This document shows, piece by piece, positions 31,315 to 42,660 of a stretch of DNA of 64,000 nucleotides; the first letter of the stretch is position 1; each line of letters begins with the position of its first letter. The translations under genes and the position numbers were made by a program. The notes beneath the pieces were generated by a model. It was not told the origin of the DNA, ran no database searches, and saw only the letters and a program-made list of their open reading frames with translations. Origin of the DNA: Puccinia triticina (lineage: Eukaryota > Basidiomycota > Pucciniomycetes > Pucciniales > Pucciniaceae); NCBI RefSeq assembly GCF_026914185.1, contig NC_070571.1, forward strand, positions 2,728,001 to 2,792,000. Reading direction: 5' to 3'.

Positions 31315-32319
31315 CGTGGCCCTCGGGGAGGGAGGATCAGTTGTGATGTGCGGTTGAGAAACAAGCTCAGACTAGGTACGGTAGTGCGGCTGGAGTTGAC
31401 TTGCAGTGATTAGTCGGTGGTCAAGCTATGCTGCCTCATGGCATGCGCCTTCGCGGGTCGTTCCTTCGAGGGTGGTTGAGGTTCGGAGTTGATCGATCGC
31501 CAAGCTGAGGGTGATGGAGATGGAGAGCGACATGATGCCCGGGCCGTTGGACCCGGGATGCGGACAGCACCTGACACAAGTCAAGCCTCTCCCGGACCTC
31601 CTGCTTATGGATCACTGCGTAACACATACGCCTGGAATTTCTTGCGGTCAACTCCCAGTTCTCATCCATTTTCAAGAAGTAAATTACAAGGCCAAACTAC
31701 AATACACAGATTTGTGTAAACTACAGCCGTTGAGTCCTCCTGCCACTTGGTTGTTAACCTCTCTTTCCCAAGAAATTGTTCATGAGCAATTTTTCTAGGT
31801 TAGTCAAGACAGCATACAAACTAATCACCAATCAATGAAATAAATATTTCTAAAATCTGACCTACAGCCAACAAGACAGCCATAACGTGCCATGGCGGTC
31901 CTAGAGGTTGCCAGGACGTGTCATTTCTGCGACAGTTCTGCTAACGTCCCGGGATCTGTCAATCCCTCCTGTGGCCAAGTCCGCAGTTGCTCTGTTGACA
32001 TAATCCATTCCGCAGCAGAGAGCCGAGATGGCTGTGCAGGAAATTCCATTTGGCTGCGAACTTAACCCAAGTCCCTCGCTGCTGCTTGACATTCTTTGGA
32101 ATAAAATAGCTTAGGTTGTAGGCCTGATTTTTCCTATCCAACCTACATAATTTCAGGTGTTTGGCAAAAATCATGCCACCCACAGAAATTCCACAAAAAT
32201 CCCCAAACAGCCTAACTTATCAAAGTCCCTCCCCATGCAGGAGGTTGGAGTTCGGAGTTCGGGTGGTGGTCCGGGGGGTAGCTCATTTGGGTGGAGCTTA
32301 AGTTTGGCTGGTGGCGAAG
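31315..32319. other. Dynactin 5' flank, no second gene
   Basis: Probable dynactin promoter and 5' UTR (31315-31500), then AT-richer DNA with no convincing frame. Confidence 0.45.
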
Positions 32320-32347
32320 CCACCCCTCCCGCAGGGAGGGGCTTACG
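32320..32347. repeat. Short hairpin GCC-CCTCCCGCAGGGAGG
   Basis: AAGCCACCCCTCCCGCAGGG... / ...GGGAGGGGCTTACGG: a compact palindrome similar to the longer AAGTCCCTCC modules downstream. Confidence 0.55.
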
Positions 32348-32812
32348 GGCTATCGCACCATTTGGGTGGGAGACCATCCACCAAAAAGTGATGCAAACTC
32401 ACACTTTGAATTTTGTAGCCTGTAGTTTCAAAGCTACCCCTCCCATTATCGGAAGCTAAGCTGCTTTATACTTTGTTGAATTTTTGAGCTCATCACATCA
32501 TCATCACATTTTTCAAGTTTTTTTCAATAAATTTTTGAAAAGCTCACCCAGACTCAAGACGGCGGTCTTCTCAGGCAGTGCCTGGCCCCGCAGGTCTGTG
32601 CGGGTCAAGTTTTTGTTTCTCTTATTTTGGCTTTGCTTGTCTGTTCTACTTTTTCCTTTGTAAATCTGAGCTGACAGGAAGAAAGATGAGATGCGGGTGC
32701 ATCTGTCAATGCTCGGGACCTCATATGTAGCTTGCATAACGAGCGAGCTATAGGGTCTTGAAGTTGAACCAGGCTTTTGGCCGATGCTCTCAGGCGAGCA
32801 CCCCGACATAAG

Positions 32813-33164
32813 TCGAAGTCCCTCCCTGCAGTTGGCGTCACTCTTCTCCCCACTCAGCCCGCAGAGGAGGGACTTTGTTAAGTTAGCCAAACAGCTGGAA
32901 TTACAAGCAGTGCGCAACTTGACCGCTGCACCTTGCAGCTTGTGTGCACATTGGGTGGTTGATTTTTTGTGTAGCTTTCTCCCAGAGGATGCTATCAGCC
33001 CTACAAGACCACATTTGTTCACCAGCTGTGAACATAACTGGAATCAAAGTGGCATTCTTGCTGTGCCAATGTGGGGAGCTACAGTGTAAGTCCCTCCTGA
33101 TGGAGGCTCGCTTTGTGAGTTCAGCCTACCCCCCGGGGGCTCAAATTCTCAAGGGACTTTTTTA
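32813..33164. repeat. Two hairpin modules (AAGTCCCTCC type)
   Basis: At 32814-32880, GAAGTCCCTCCCTGCAG pairs with CTGCAG-like GCAGAGGAGGGACTTT. At 33087-33162, TAAGTCCCTCCTGATGGAGG opens a second module, closed by CTCAAGGGACTTTTTTAAG. Same family as at 5788 and 17700. The 200 bp between them contain no gene. Confidence 0.7.
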
Positions 33165-33167
33165 AGT

Positions 33168-33518
33168 TTGATTTGGCTGCCGCTTCTTGAAAGTTTACAG
33201 GAGCAAGCGGATGTGGGCGACGTCCATGAAGCAGCGCCCAATGAACCGACTCTACGCGCGCTGCGGGCGCAGAGCGCAAGAAGGCGCAGAGACCTCAGCA
33301 CGGGGGAGAAGATGCGGCTGCGGCTCCCCGCCCACGGACCAGGGTCGCCGGCAGGAACCGGGGAGACTAGATTCAGGATCGCCGACCAGAACCTTAACGT
33401 ACTCTCCGGCCGACTCCCTTCCGTCGAAACCCAAAGGAAATTTTCGCGCCCACCCACCCACCCAGTTGTGGATCCCACCCGCCCGGCGGGCTCCGACCTT
33501 AGAGTGTTAATCACCTAA
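33168..33518 (+). CDS. Hypothetical Arg-rich protein, doubtful
   Basis: A 116-codon open frame in a GC-rich island (LQEQADVGDVHEAAPNEPTL..., then Arg-rich LRALRAQSARRRRDLSTGEK). The opposite strand and a second plus frame are open as well, as expected from high GC. No domain, no splice support. It may be a gag-like relic or chance. Confidence 0.2.
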   Translation: MIWLPLLESLQEQADVGDVHEAAPNEPTLRALRAQSARRRRDLSTGEKMRLRLPAHGPGSPAGTGETRFRIADQNLNVLSGRLPSVETQRKFSRPPTHPVVDPTRPAGSDLRVLIT

Positions 33519-34822
33519 GATACCTGGAACCATTAAGAGTTTAGCGGCAGAAAGGAGGGTTGACACAACCCCCCTAGAGCCAGACTCACTCTCCTTCCCA
33601 GAAGGAGGCGCCCAGAAACCTTGAGCTTCCTGAGCAAAGGTAGCGGCGACTAAAGTGAGGAGGTGGCTAACTCCCCTTAGCCCACACGGAGCTGGCTTGG
33701 GGATCTACTAGGCAGTAGCTCCCGGGCCCGCTCACATGATTGAGAAGCTCAATCTTTGAACACGCCACCCAAGCAACACCTTGCGTCAATCCGTCATACC
33801 CTAACCCTAAAGCCAGTGAATGCCCAGCTGGCAGAATGGACGCCTGGTACTTGCTACAGGCTGCTGTGCCGCAGCTGCCCGTAGCAAGTGTGGGAAGAGA
33901 GGCAGGAGAGGGGTTTTCCCTCTTCTGGCCTTGGCCAGGGTGTGAGATATAAGCTGTACTCACTGGATTCTATTTTTCCCCAGACTTTCAGAAGAGACAA
34001 AAATAATAAACATCTTTTACTCATTTCTCTTTATTTCAAGACACATCAACAAATCACTACTTCAAATAGCCAGTTCCCCTCATATCAAGAAATCACTTTC
34101 TGGAAACTCAAGCCTGAATTTCTCAAAACTTATCATTTGCTGGGCGTAAACTCTTTGGATCAGATTCAACCCCATCTACAACTCAGAGCCACCGGATTAT
34201 TCCAGTAGACTTCCATCAAGTGGATTCGCATCTTCCCCCGAGTAACCCACCGCTGACACTTTTGCCCAAGCCTGCGGAGTAACAAGACGCACCTGGGCTG
34301 AACCAACAGGCTGATGCAATTTCCAGCTTGATCTGATCTTTTGAGTGGTGTTCCCAAACAACATTTCCCCGCTCTGATCTGTTATCTGATGCTATCATAT
34401 GCTGCACTACATACACTAAACTTCCTGGATGACATCCTGTCCAATAAATCATTTACAACATCTCTTTTTTCCAATTAAATATAATATTATCTATTCTTTT
34501 CTAGTCGTCTATGCGCCTTCCAGGATTCACATGGCGCGGCGCGCGCCAACTTTATCTCGAATCCTGTTTTGGTGCCAAAAATTGTGGAAATTGTGAAATA
34601 AGTAAAATAAGAAGCCCAAATACACAACCGGCACAATAGGGAGTTTCTTTCCTGAATGGCATCAACCCCACCTGGCGACAGCTTGAGAGAAAGCAAGAGT
34701 GGGATTGATTGACAATCGGCGGCGTGAGACAAGCTCAATATGTCAGCCGGGCTACTATAATAAGTTAGAGCCCGGCTAACTACTCTAGTATATATAGTAG
34801 CGGCGCAAGGGGCCGCTAAAGA
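33519..34822. other. No gene recognised
   Basis: Mixed composition. Inverted repeats near 34730-34800 (AGCCGGGCTACTAT and its complement). A minus-strand frame at 34216-34452 has protein-like text (SERGNVVWEHHSKDQIKLEI) but no recognisable family. Confidence 0.35.
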
Positions 34823-35038
34823 CACTGCCAGCATATTTGGCTGGGATGAAGTCATCCCAGCTTAACTGGGATGCACTCAACCAATTTAAAATGGGTTGAT
34901 CTTGACCAATGAAATATAAATCCAAGGGGGGTACCTTAGATTTATATTTCATCAGTTGAGACCAACCAAGTTTAAATTGGTTGAGTTCATCCCAGTTTAA
35001 CTGGGATAACCTTAACCCAGCTAATTATGCTGGCAGTG
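34823..35038. mobile_element. 216-bp CACTA-like foldback MITE
   Basis: Ends are CACTGCCAGCATA and its complement TATGCTGGCAGTG. Almost the whole element is palindromic (GCTGGGATGA, CATCCCAG, CTCAACCAATTTAAA, AATGAAATATAAATC and their complements). It is flanked by AGA on both sides (34820-34822 and 35039-35041). A CACTG start and a 3-bp TSD fit the CACTA/EnSpm superfamily; this is inference from structure. Confidence 0.75.
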
Positions 35039-35295
35039 AGATAAGAGAACAAAATACATCCTTTTTGTTAATAACAGTGGCGCAGAGCGCCGCGCACAAG
35101 GTTAAAAAGAGTATTCATTAGTAAATATTAATTACGGCGCAGAGCGCCGCACATAAAAAACTATGTAAGATATATCCCCTCAAATCCTAGACCGAGTTGA
35201 GGGATGAATGGTAGAACTCCAGCGGAAAAGAAACAGCCAGAGAACTTAATGAATTGGTTAAAACCCGTTCTCAAGCTAAGAGAACGGGTCACGAG
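35039..35295. other. Non-coding, GGCGCAGAGCGCC hairpins
   Basis: Two copies of the short palindrome GGCGCAGAGCGCC (about 35082 and 35136), then sequence up to the copia LTR. GTAAGATATATCCC at 35164 resembles ATAAGATATATCCC inside the copia leader at 41015. Confidence 0.5.
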
Positions 35296-35518
35296 TGTAG
35301 AGCTATGAATCCTAATATCTGAGTAAGACAAAGAAAACTCCCCCAAGGGACATATATTTCATGAAGAGAGACTATATATAGTAATTATAAGTACATATTT
35401 TGGTTGATGAGATAATAAAACCATAATAGACTATGTATATGCAAATAGTGTGAGAACAAATGTGTAAGATCATGAGAAAATATAGAAATAGAAAATAAAC
35501 CCATATTTTGGAACAACA
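35296..35518 (-). repeat. Copia 3' LTR
   Basis: 223 bp, TGTAGAGCTATGAATCC ... TATTTTGGAACAACA. Nearly identical to 41056-41278. AT-rich, with CTATATATAG near 35371 that could serve as a core promoter element. Confidence 0.95.
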
Positions 35519-35927
35519 CTCCCCCCCTCATCAACCACAAATCAAGAAAAAAAATGGTCATATATAAGAAAGAAACAAAAATGTTAAGAAGCTTCAAAAG
35601 AAAGAAAAATAAAAAAAACTCAACAAGAAACAGCAAAAAATTTGAGAGAAAAATTCAGAGACAAGAAATGAAAATGACCGGATGCAAAGATAAAATAAAG
35701 GAATAATGGAAAGATCCAGGGAATTCAACCGCCGCAGAGACCACTGTAAAGTATAAGGTGAAAATGGTTAGCTGCTGTAGAACCAATCAACCGCCGGTAT
35801 GATTTGAGATTTGTGGAGGGAGACGGACAGATGTGGGGGGCGCATGTTCCTCGCAGCTAGCGCATACTTCCCCCCTGTTACTTGCCAAAGTGATGGATTG
35901 CAAACGCAATCCTGTCAACGCCAAGAA

Positions 35928-38900
35928 TTACGAGACCTTCCGCCATCCAAGGGCCTTGGTGAAGATGTCGGCCAGTTGTCTGTCGGTCGAGATCCATTCG
36001 AGGCGGACTTTCTCAGAGTACAGGAGTTCATTGATCACATGAAATTCACGGTCGACATGTTGATGTTCTTTTCGGGTTCGGCAATCGGAGCTGATTTGAA
36101 CAGCAGCTTTGTTGTCGCACAACAGAAGAGGAGGCGGGAGATTGACGAACTGAGATAAAACAGAAGCTATAGTACAAGCGTCTTTCGGCGCGAAAGACAA
36201 AGCCATGTACTCAGCCTGGCAAGTTGATCGCGCAACGCAGGTCTGCCGTTTAGAGGACCACGACACCGGGGCTCCCCATGCGGTGGAAATGAAACCATGC
36301 ACTGATCTGGAAGCCTCGCCACCCCAATTAGCGTCAACGTATGTTACGACGCCTTCCTCGACAGGTCTGGAAGCCACAATAGGTAGCGCCAACTTCGCAC
36401 TATATTGAATGTAGGAAATCAAGTGATCAAGAGCAGCCCAGTGAGAAGCATCCGGCGCCATCGAAAAACGAGCTAGGAAATTGACCGCAAATGTGATGTC
36501 GGGCCGGGATCCCATAGTTAGATAGAGAAGACAACCAATGCGCGAGAGATAGTCAATATCCATGTCGCCATTCGAGGGGTTAGACTCAAGATTGGTGGAC
36601 AAGATTGGAGTACGAGTACATATGGCGGAGGGCTGAAAACTCAAGATTTTTTCAATTAGCATAGGTTGGTTGACTTGGAAACCGCCATCCACCTCTTGGA
36701 CCCTCAGCCCTACGATGCTTGACAACGATTCATCCCACTTTAGGTCAAGGACGGATGAGAGACGGGACTTGAGGACCTCCAAAAGCGCCTTGGAACTTGC
36801 TGTGAACAGACCATCGTCGACATGCACCCATAAGAAAGCCATGTCATTGCCGGATTGGTAGACATAGGTTGACTGATCTTCAGGACTCGGGACGAAACTG
36901 TAAGATTATGGACAACTAAGAGATATATTTCATGTCAGACCCAATATGAAAGCTATATACATGATAGTGATTTATTTGGATTCTGATTCTGATTTCTAAG
37001 TGAGAGTGGATTTTACCTAAGAGCAGGCGAATTTGCCGTGTCTCTAAGTCTAGTGTTGAAGAGATGGAATTCGAGGGCACAAAGCCTAAGGACGGTGAAT
37101 GCGAGATGATTGAGTGGGATCGGCTATAGAACGGAAAAGGAGATAAAGATTTCTGAAATAATATTACGCATCATGTTAGCATGATGCCTGGTTCGTAGAG
37201 ACGACTTTTGGGAGGCGGAATACCTCTTAGGTTCTGCACGCTGGTGTTGTCTTTGCTGATTCTAGAGCGTTGAACTGATCCTGTTGGGGCTGAGATTGCA
37301 AAGCAACTTAGTTAGCAACTATGTGCCTTTATCTAAAGATTATAGAGCTGATGTGACTTACTCGTTGGTCAGGTGACTGATGCGAGTAGTAAGGCTGTTG
37401 GAGCTATCTGAAATTCTCTGTGACAGTGGTCTACGGAAGCAGATGATGATTAGTCTGGTGCTCCGAAAGCTAGCTTGAGCTGCTCTTTATATACTCACAG
37501 GATCGAAGAACTGGATCCTGAGGCTGCCCTGATGTTGCCGTGTTCTTGTGCCAATTTCTGCGCCCTCGGGGGATTGTTGCACGTTTTGCCTATTGTAAGG
37601 ACAACGAAACAACGGGGTCAGTGGCTGTGTCTGTTGTCTGGAGGGATGAAACTGAGGGGCTTACGAAGCATTGCATCGCACTCAGTTTCTCCCCTGCGCC
37701 TCTTGGCGCCTTGCGTGTCAGAAGATGTATTCCGACAGAAACCAATTTTTGCAAGTTGAGTCTTCAAGTGGATCCACCAGCATCTAGCTGCCTGGCGGGT
37801 GCCATACAGCGCCTTCTGGAGCTTGAGGACACAACCTGGCTTGGCCTTGACGCCGGGCGGAGGGCGGATGTAAACATCATAGTCGATATCACTGTGGAGA
37901 AATGCACTCTTCACGTCAAAGGAGGCCACAGGCCACCCAAAACGGGAAGCCATCGCCAAAAGGATTTGCAGAGAAGGAAAAGTCGGCGTTGGCGCGAAAG
38001 TCTCGCCAAAATTTCTCCCGTGAACTTGCTTGAAACCCTGAGCGACTATCCTGGCTTTGAACTTCGAAATTTCGCCTTCTTGTGTTTGTTTTAGAGCAAA
38101 AACCCAGCGACATGTGAGAATATCTCTGGCTTCGGCTTCAGGTACCTCTTCCCAAACTCGCAGATCGACCATCATCCCAATTTCCGCATCGATAGCGGCC
38201 TTCCATTCGGCCCGGAGAGTCGAATTAATTGCTTGTTGATAAGTGAACGGCGCATCGGACACAAACGGGGATTCCGAAACCGTAGACTCAAGGCAGGCAT
38301 CTTGGAGCTCTAGCTCACGAAGCTGACTGAAATCGCCCAGCCTTTCGACCCGAATCGAGTTGAGTATTGCATTGACAGAACCCGAGTTGGTGAGCTGAGA
38401 AGGCAGATCGTCCTCGTGAAAAATGACAGATGCTCCCCGCTCGAGTTTCTTTGAGTTCGGGTTCCACAAGAGCCAGCCATGAGAGTCGTCCAGGATTCCA
38501 ACATAAATGAGAGCCGTAGACCGTGGCACGAACTGCTTCGGATAGTTGATGTCGTGCAGATACGCGCGACAGCCAAACACGCGGATCATGTCAAGGGATG
38601 GCTGTTTTCCCATCGATAATTCATACGGCGACTTCTCAGCTCCAGTATGTACAACCCTGTTGAAGATGTAGGCGGCCTGTTTCATGGCTAGAAACCAGAG
38701 AAATGGAGGCAACTTAGCATGAATTAAAAATGTCCGCGCCATGTCCAGTAACGTCCGATTTGTCCTTTCGACATTGCCGTTCTGATGATGCTCGTACGGG
38801 ATGCTCAGCTCGTGGCGAATATTATGATCTTGAAGGAATTTGTTGAATTTGTTTGACGTTAATTCTCCAGCGTTGTCCGATCAAATCGTTTTGATAGTGT

Positions 38901-39780
38901 GGGGGGTCAAATTGTTGAAATTCAGAATCCAATCCGAAACCGCCTTGCCTTTGAGACCCACAACCGAGGTCATACGTGAGAACACATCATGAATAACGAG
39001 TCCATAAGTGCTCCCATCAAGGGCCTCAGGAAAGGGGCCAACAAGATCTACTCCCACCACACTGCCAGGCGCGTCGGCTACTTCACGAGACGGAGACTGA
39101 ACGGGATCATGTGTGCTTTTCGATAGAGAACACGAATGGCATTTCGACTTTGGAAGGGGTAGTTTTTTTAAAGGAATTCCATGTACACATTGATTGTTTA
39201 TGGTCCGATTAAAGAAGCGCACTGCTATGTGGCCAAGCCAAGCATGCCAGAGATCCGAGGTAGAGATGGAACACAATTGAGGAGAGAGATAACATGACTG
39301 AAGGGAAGCAGAAGACGTGGGGGAAGGAATAAACCATCGATATTGACTTATGTACGTTGGGAAGAGTTGGTTCCGTTGGTTAAAAGTGAAACGACCGTCC
39401 TCAAAAGCAACACCACCGTCCCATTTGTCGAAATAACCAACCGAAATGACAGTTCCGGAGACCCAAGGCACCAGTAAGACATCCTTGAGATACAAATCTC
39501 CAAAACGTGTTGGCACAACTGCGTCTCCAATGCCGTCTACGGGAATGCGGTCTTGAGACGCGACACGCAACCGTAAATTGGCAGGACGTATATGGGAGAA
39601 AATAGACCAATGCGACGTTACATGATGCGTAGCGCCTGTGTCGCAGAGGAGATCCTCTGAATTTTCTGGTGTCGCTGAGATTGACGCCAGTTCTCCAGAC
39701 CTGGTGACCAATCGCCCCAAGAGGACATTTGATTTTTGAGGCCGCCACGCCGGGTTCTTCTTCCTCGGGTCTTCAAGCGG
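35928..39780 (-). pseudogene. Copia pol (PR-IN-RT-RH), disrupted
   Basis: Protease CDTGATHHVTSHW at about 39640. Integrase zinc motif HAWLGH...CHSC (about 39250-39130) and core VDLVGPFPEALDGSTYG. The catalytic SDNAGEL is directly preceded by an in-frame TGA (38879-38881) where family members have Arg. IN then continues PYEHHQNGNVERTNRTLL. RT: CRWVFALKQTQEGEISKFKA, VASFDVKSAFLHSDI and, beyond the solo LTR, LWVHVDDGLF. RNase H: TYVDANWGG, ARSTCQAEYMAL, LCDNKAAVQIS, ADIFTKALG. Removing the solo LTR plus one GAAAC restores AKIGFVPSPEDQSTYVYQSG without a gap. The element therefore carries one nonsense change and one large insertion in pol. Confidence 0.93.
36899..37737 (-). mobile_element. 839-bp solo LTR nested in copia RT
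   Basis: On the plus strand it starts TGTAAGATTATGG and ends GTATTCCGACA, and is flanked by GAAAC on both sides (36894-36898 and 37738-37742). The TG..CA ends and 5-bp TSD show a solo LTR left by intra-element recombination. A TATATAAAG box read on the minus strand (near 37490) suggests minus orientation. No internal region remains. Confidence 0.9.
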
Positions 39781-39794
39781 TGGGAGATTGTTTT

Positions 39795-40910
39795 TCACCC
39801 GCGAAAACCCCCTCGACCGCGTCCACCACGATAGGAACCAGAGGGAGATCCGCGGCCGGAAGTTGATGAGACAGCCATTGCCGATGCCGTCCCCGAAGCC
39901 GAAGCCGATTGATGGAGACAAGTTGCCATATGTAGGAGTTCCTCCGAGGTGACAATGTGGTCTGGCTTGATGGCAATCCGGGAATCGACGGAATCAGCCA
40001 TGATTTGCTGATACCGGTGGGTGGCACTGGTGGCATGAAAAGAGAGAGCTAGACACTTATCTACTGTCAAACCCCCCAGCCTCTCATCCAGATTGATGCA
40101 GCTCCGCTTCAAAGCCTCATAACTGGACAATATCGAGTCCGATGCATCTGGGGCCTGTGCACTGTCGGACCATCGACTCAGGATAAGAGACCAGGAGTGC
40201 CCGCAAATTGCTTCTTCAAAGACTGGTAGGCCCCATACGCGGTCAACCCGTTGAGGGATGAGCGTAGCGCCGGATCAATCGAATGTTGAAGGAGTGCCAA
40301 AACGCCGTTGGATGTCGCCGGATCAGTCGCCAAAACGTCAGTGTTGAAGAACTTGGCATTTTGCGTTATGCTCTTGACGGTGTTGATCACTGCAGCCGAC
40401 CACAACGGAAAATTTGTTCCGTCCAGAGAGAGTTGAGGGGAAATTTGCTGACCGAGTTGATGCCATTGAAGTTGGCTGGAGACAAGGGAGGATGAGGCCG
40501 CAGCAATTGTCTGGCTGTTGTTTGAAAGGTTCCGAATGAGAAGAACCTTCAGGAGGTTTTCATCTATCCCGGCGAGGCCTGTTCTTTCCAATTCCCGAGC
40601 AATAATAGCATCAAGAGACTCGGGGGGTTTAGATTCTCTGGCGTCTGGAAAGGAATTTTTGGCGGGGGATTGGTTGGAGTTGGTGTGGTCAACGGAAGAG
40701 TAAGGGAAGGGAATGTTTGACTGTTTGGCTGACATGGTATGAGACGAAGCGGATGAGAGTGAAGAGTCTGCAGATACAAAAGGATTCAAGTCAAAGGACT
40801 CTTTGGGGATGGAAGTGAGTGGTCTTCGGGGTGGGGTTACTCTAGCTGAAAAATCCGGACGAATAAGGTCAGGCCAATCAGATCTTGTCTTGACCATAAA
40901 GATGTTTGAC
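39795..40910 (-). pseudogene. Copia gag, frameshifted
   Basis: From about MVKTRSDWPDL (near 40898) through a Ser/Pro-rich N-terminus to DGTNFPLWSAAVINTVKSI (the UBN2/DUF4219-type gag N-terminal motif, LxGTNFxxW) and ALNGLTAYGAYQSLKKQF-like text. The frame breaks near 40180 (after PGLLS) and resumes as SSYEALKRSCINLDERLGGL. The tail is RGGRGRGGF, an RGG-type nucleic-acid-binding end in place of a zinc knuckle. The frame stops at 39795 and pol continues in another frame. Confidence 0.8.
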
Positions 40911-41031
40911 GATAAAACCACGGAAGGGTGGAAGTAAATATGTTTGAGAAAGGATGTTTCTCGGGAGGAGAGTAGACGGATCAACAAGCTATCCACAGAA
41001 GGGTGAAGCTTAGCAATAAGATATATCCCGC

Positions 41032-41055
41032 TGGTCACAGCGCGGGCTCATAACC
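41032..41055 (-). other. Primer-binding site, initiator tRNA-Met anticodon region
   Basis: Directly inside the 5' LTR the plus strand reads GCGCGGGCTCATAACC, the anticodon stem-loop of a fungal initiator tRNA-Met (CTCATAA loop with CAT anticodon). The minus-strand RNA therefore carries GGTTATGAGCCCGCGC, complementary to an internal tRNA segment rather than the 3' CCA end. This is the half-tRNA priming arrangement known from Drosophila copia. Confidence 0.75.
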
Positions 41056-41278
41056 TGTAGAGCTATGAATCCTAATATCTGACTAAGACAAAGAAAACTC
41101 CCCCAAGAGACATATATTTCATGAAGAGAGACTATATATAGTAATTGTAAGTACATATTTTGGTTGATGAGATAATAAAACCATAATAGACTATGTATAT
41201 GCAAATAGTGTGAGAACAAATGTGTAAGATCATGAGAAAATATAGAAATAGAAAATAAACCCATATTTTGGAACAACA
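41056..41278 (-). repeat. Copia 5' LTR
   Basis: 223 bp, same ends as the LTR at 35296-35518. Differences seen: CTGACTAAG versus CTGAGTAAG, CAAGAGACA versus CAAGGGACA, AATTGTAAG versus AATTATAAG. Confidence 0.95.
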
Positions 41279-42660
41279 GCAAGACATTCTCCAGTTCAAT
41301 CAAACTAGGAGAGTGTCAACAGAAAGACCAATGCGAAACAGCCAGAGCAGTGTAGCAGTAAAGTGAACTACTGAGACTCCCCCGGCCGTAGATGAACAGT
41401 CACAAAATGACTGGAAAACTAATACCATCCCTTGGATCAAGGGAGAGAGCCCGCCATCTCCAAAGATGTATGACAGGAGCGACGTGGATTGTAGAATCCA
41501 CGAACACTCCTGCCGACGCTCCACTCCTCCGGCCGAAGAGCCAAAGGAAGAATAACTAAACAGAGCTACAACCCTACCGGTTGTAGCTTGACTATATAAA
41601 CTGGGGACTTTGGGCGATTAAAGGTCCCCCAGATACATTTCAACCACCTCGTCGCCTAAGTCAGCCCCGCCCTTGTCTAAATTGACGCTCTTGCCAGCCT
41701 GCCTTTTGCCTTGACCTTGGTTTCTTGAATTGGTCGCTTTTTTGCCGCAGACTCTTGCTTAGAGTAAGTCTGCGTTTTTTTCCCTTTTCTACCAGGAGTT
41801 TATCCCAAAACCCTATCCTGGGTGTGTTTTGACGTACAAATACCCCCTTTCACAGGGCCCCTCAAGTCACAGGCTACAAAAACCTCTGCGCACCCCGTGC
41901 GCAGACCCTGTAAGAGCTGCGGAGGGCACTTAAACACCCCAGGCGCTCCTGGCCCCATCCGTTAAACCCCTTTTTTTGGGTTTATTAAAAATAACTTGTC
42001 CCAGTTATTTTGCATTTTCACCGCGCTTTTTGCTGCGCGCTCCACCGCACCGCTGCGCAGTCACCAGTGTAGCTAGAAGAGTTTTACCCTTGGCATCACC
42101 GTGCCTGACACAATAGATACATCCCAACCAAGGTCCACTATCCTCTGGCCTGCGGAGTTGAAAAAGCCGTACATGCTCTCTCCAGTCAGCACAACGCCAC
42201 AGGTGTTTTGACACTCGACCGGAGGAAGGAGGTACAGCATCAATATTTCCGTCCTGCAGAGATTGACTCACCACTTTACTGGGCGTATGATATCACTTTG
42301 CAAGATGAATACCTGTATCAATGACTCTCCTCTTCCACATCTTTCTTTGTGCCTTTTCATTGGTGAATCTCTAAGGAATATAGTAAAGACAAACCACTGT
42401 TTTTTGCATGATTGGGTGAAGAAATGCGCATCAAGATAATTCTGGGGCTAGCAGGTGAGAAAAATTGCAGAACTAGAGGGAGAGCTTATATTCCGACCCA
42501 CATCATAAGCTTACCAACGGCTACATTGCCTTGGATCAAAATTTTGGGGATCATATCTTACCGCTGACTTGACAAGCTTGGCAAGATACATTGAACCGGG
42601 ATCCCAAATACCGGATTTTCACAATGCATTGGATGGCCCCAAAAAATAGGTAGATTCTAA
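41279..42660. other. No gene; short hairpins and a TATA-like site
   Basis: AGCTACAACC/GGTTGTAGCT hairpin at 41563-41588 just before GACTATATAAACTGGGG, then GCAGACTC/GAGTAAGTCTGC and TCTGCGCA/TGCGCAGA hairpins. This could be an old LTR fragment. Open frames lack family features. Confidence 0.35.

Larger units (their letters stand above)
35296..41278 (-). mobile_element. Ty1/copia LTR retrotransposon, interrupted
   Basis: Two 223-bp LTRs (35296-35518 and 41056-41278) start TGTAGAGC and end GGAACAACA; I count about three mismatches between them, so the insertion is young. Between them on the minus strand lie a PBS, gag, protease, integrase, RT and RNase H in copia order. Lesions: a frameshift in gag near 40180, a TGA in integrase (38879-38881) and an 839-bp solo LTR inside RT. 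The 5-bp flanks do not match (ACGAG left, GCAAG right). Confidence 0.95.

Noticed and set aside
33795..33812. Telomere-like CCCTAACCCTAA
   Set aside because: Only two units; not an array, and no subtelomeric context.
36899..37737. Long intron within copia RT
   Set aside because: 5-bp direct repeats and TG..CA ends identify a solo LTR insertion instead of splice sites.
41032..41055. tRNA-Met gene
   Set aside because: Only the anticodon arm is present; position against the LTR shows a primer-binding site. No other tRNA-like cloverleaf was found.
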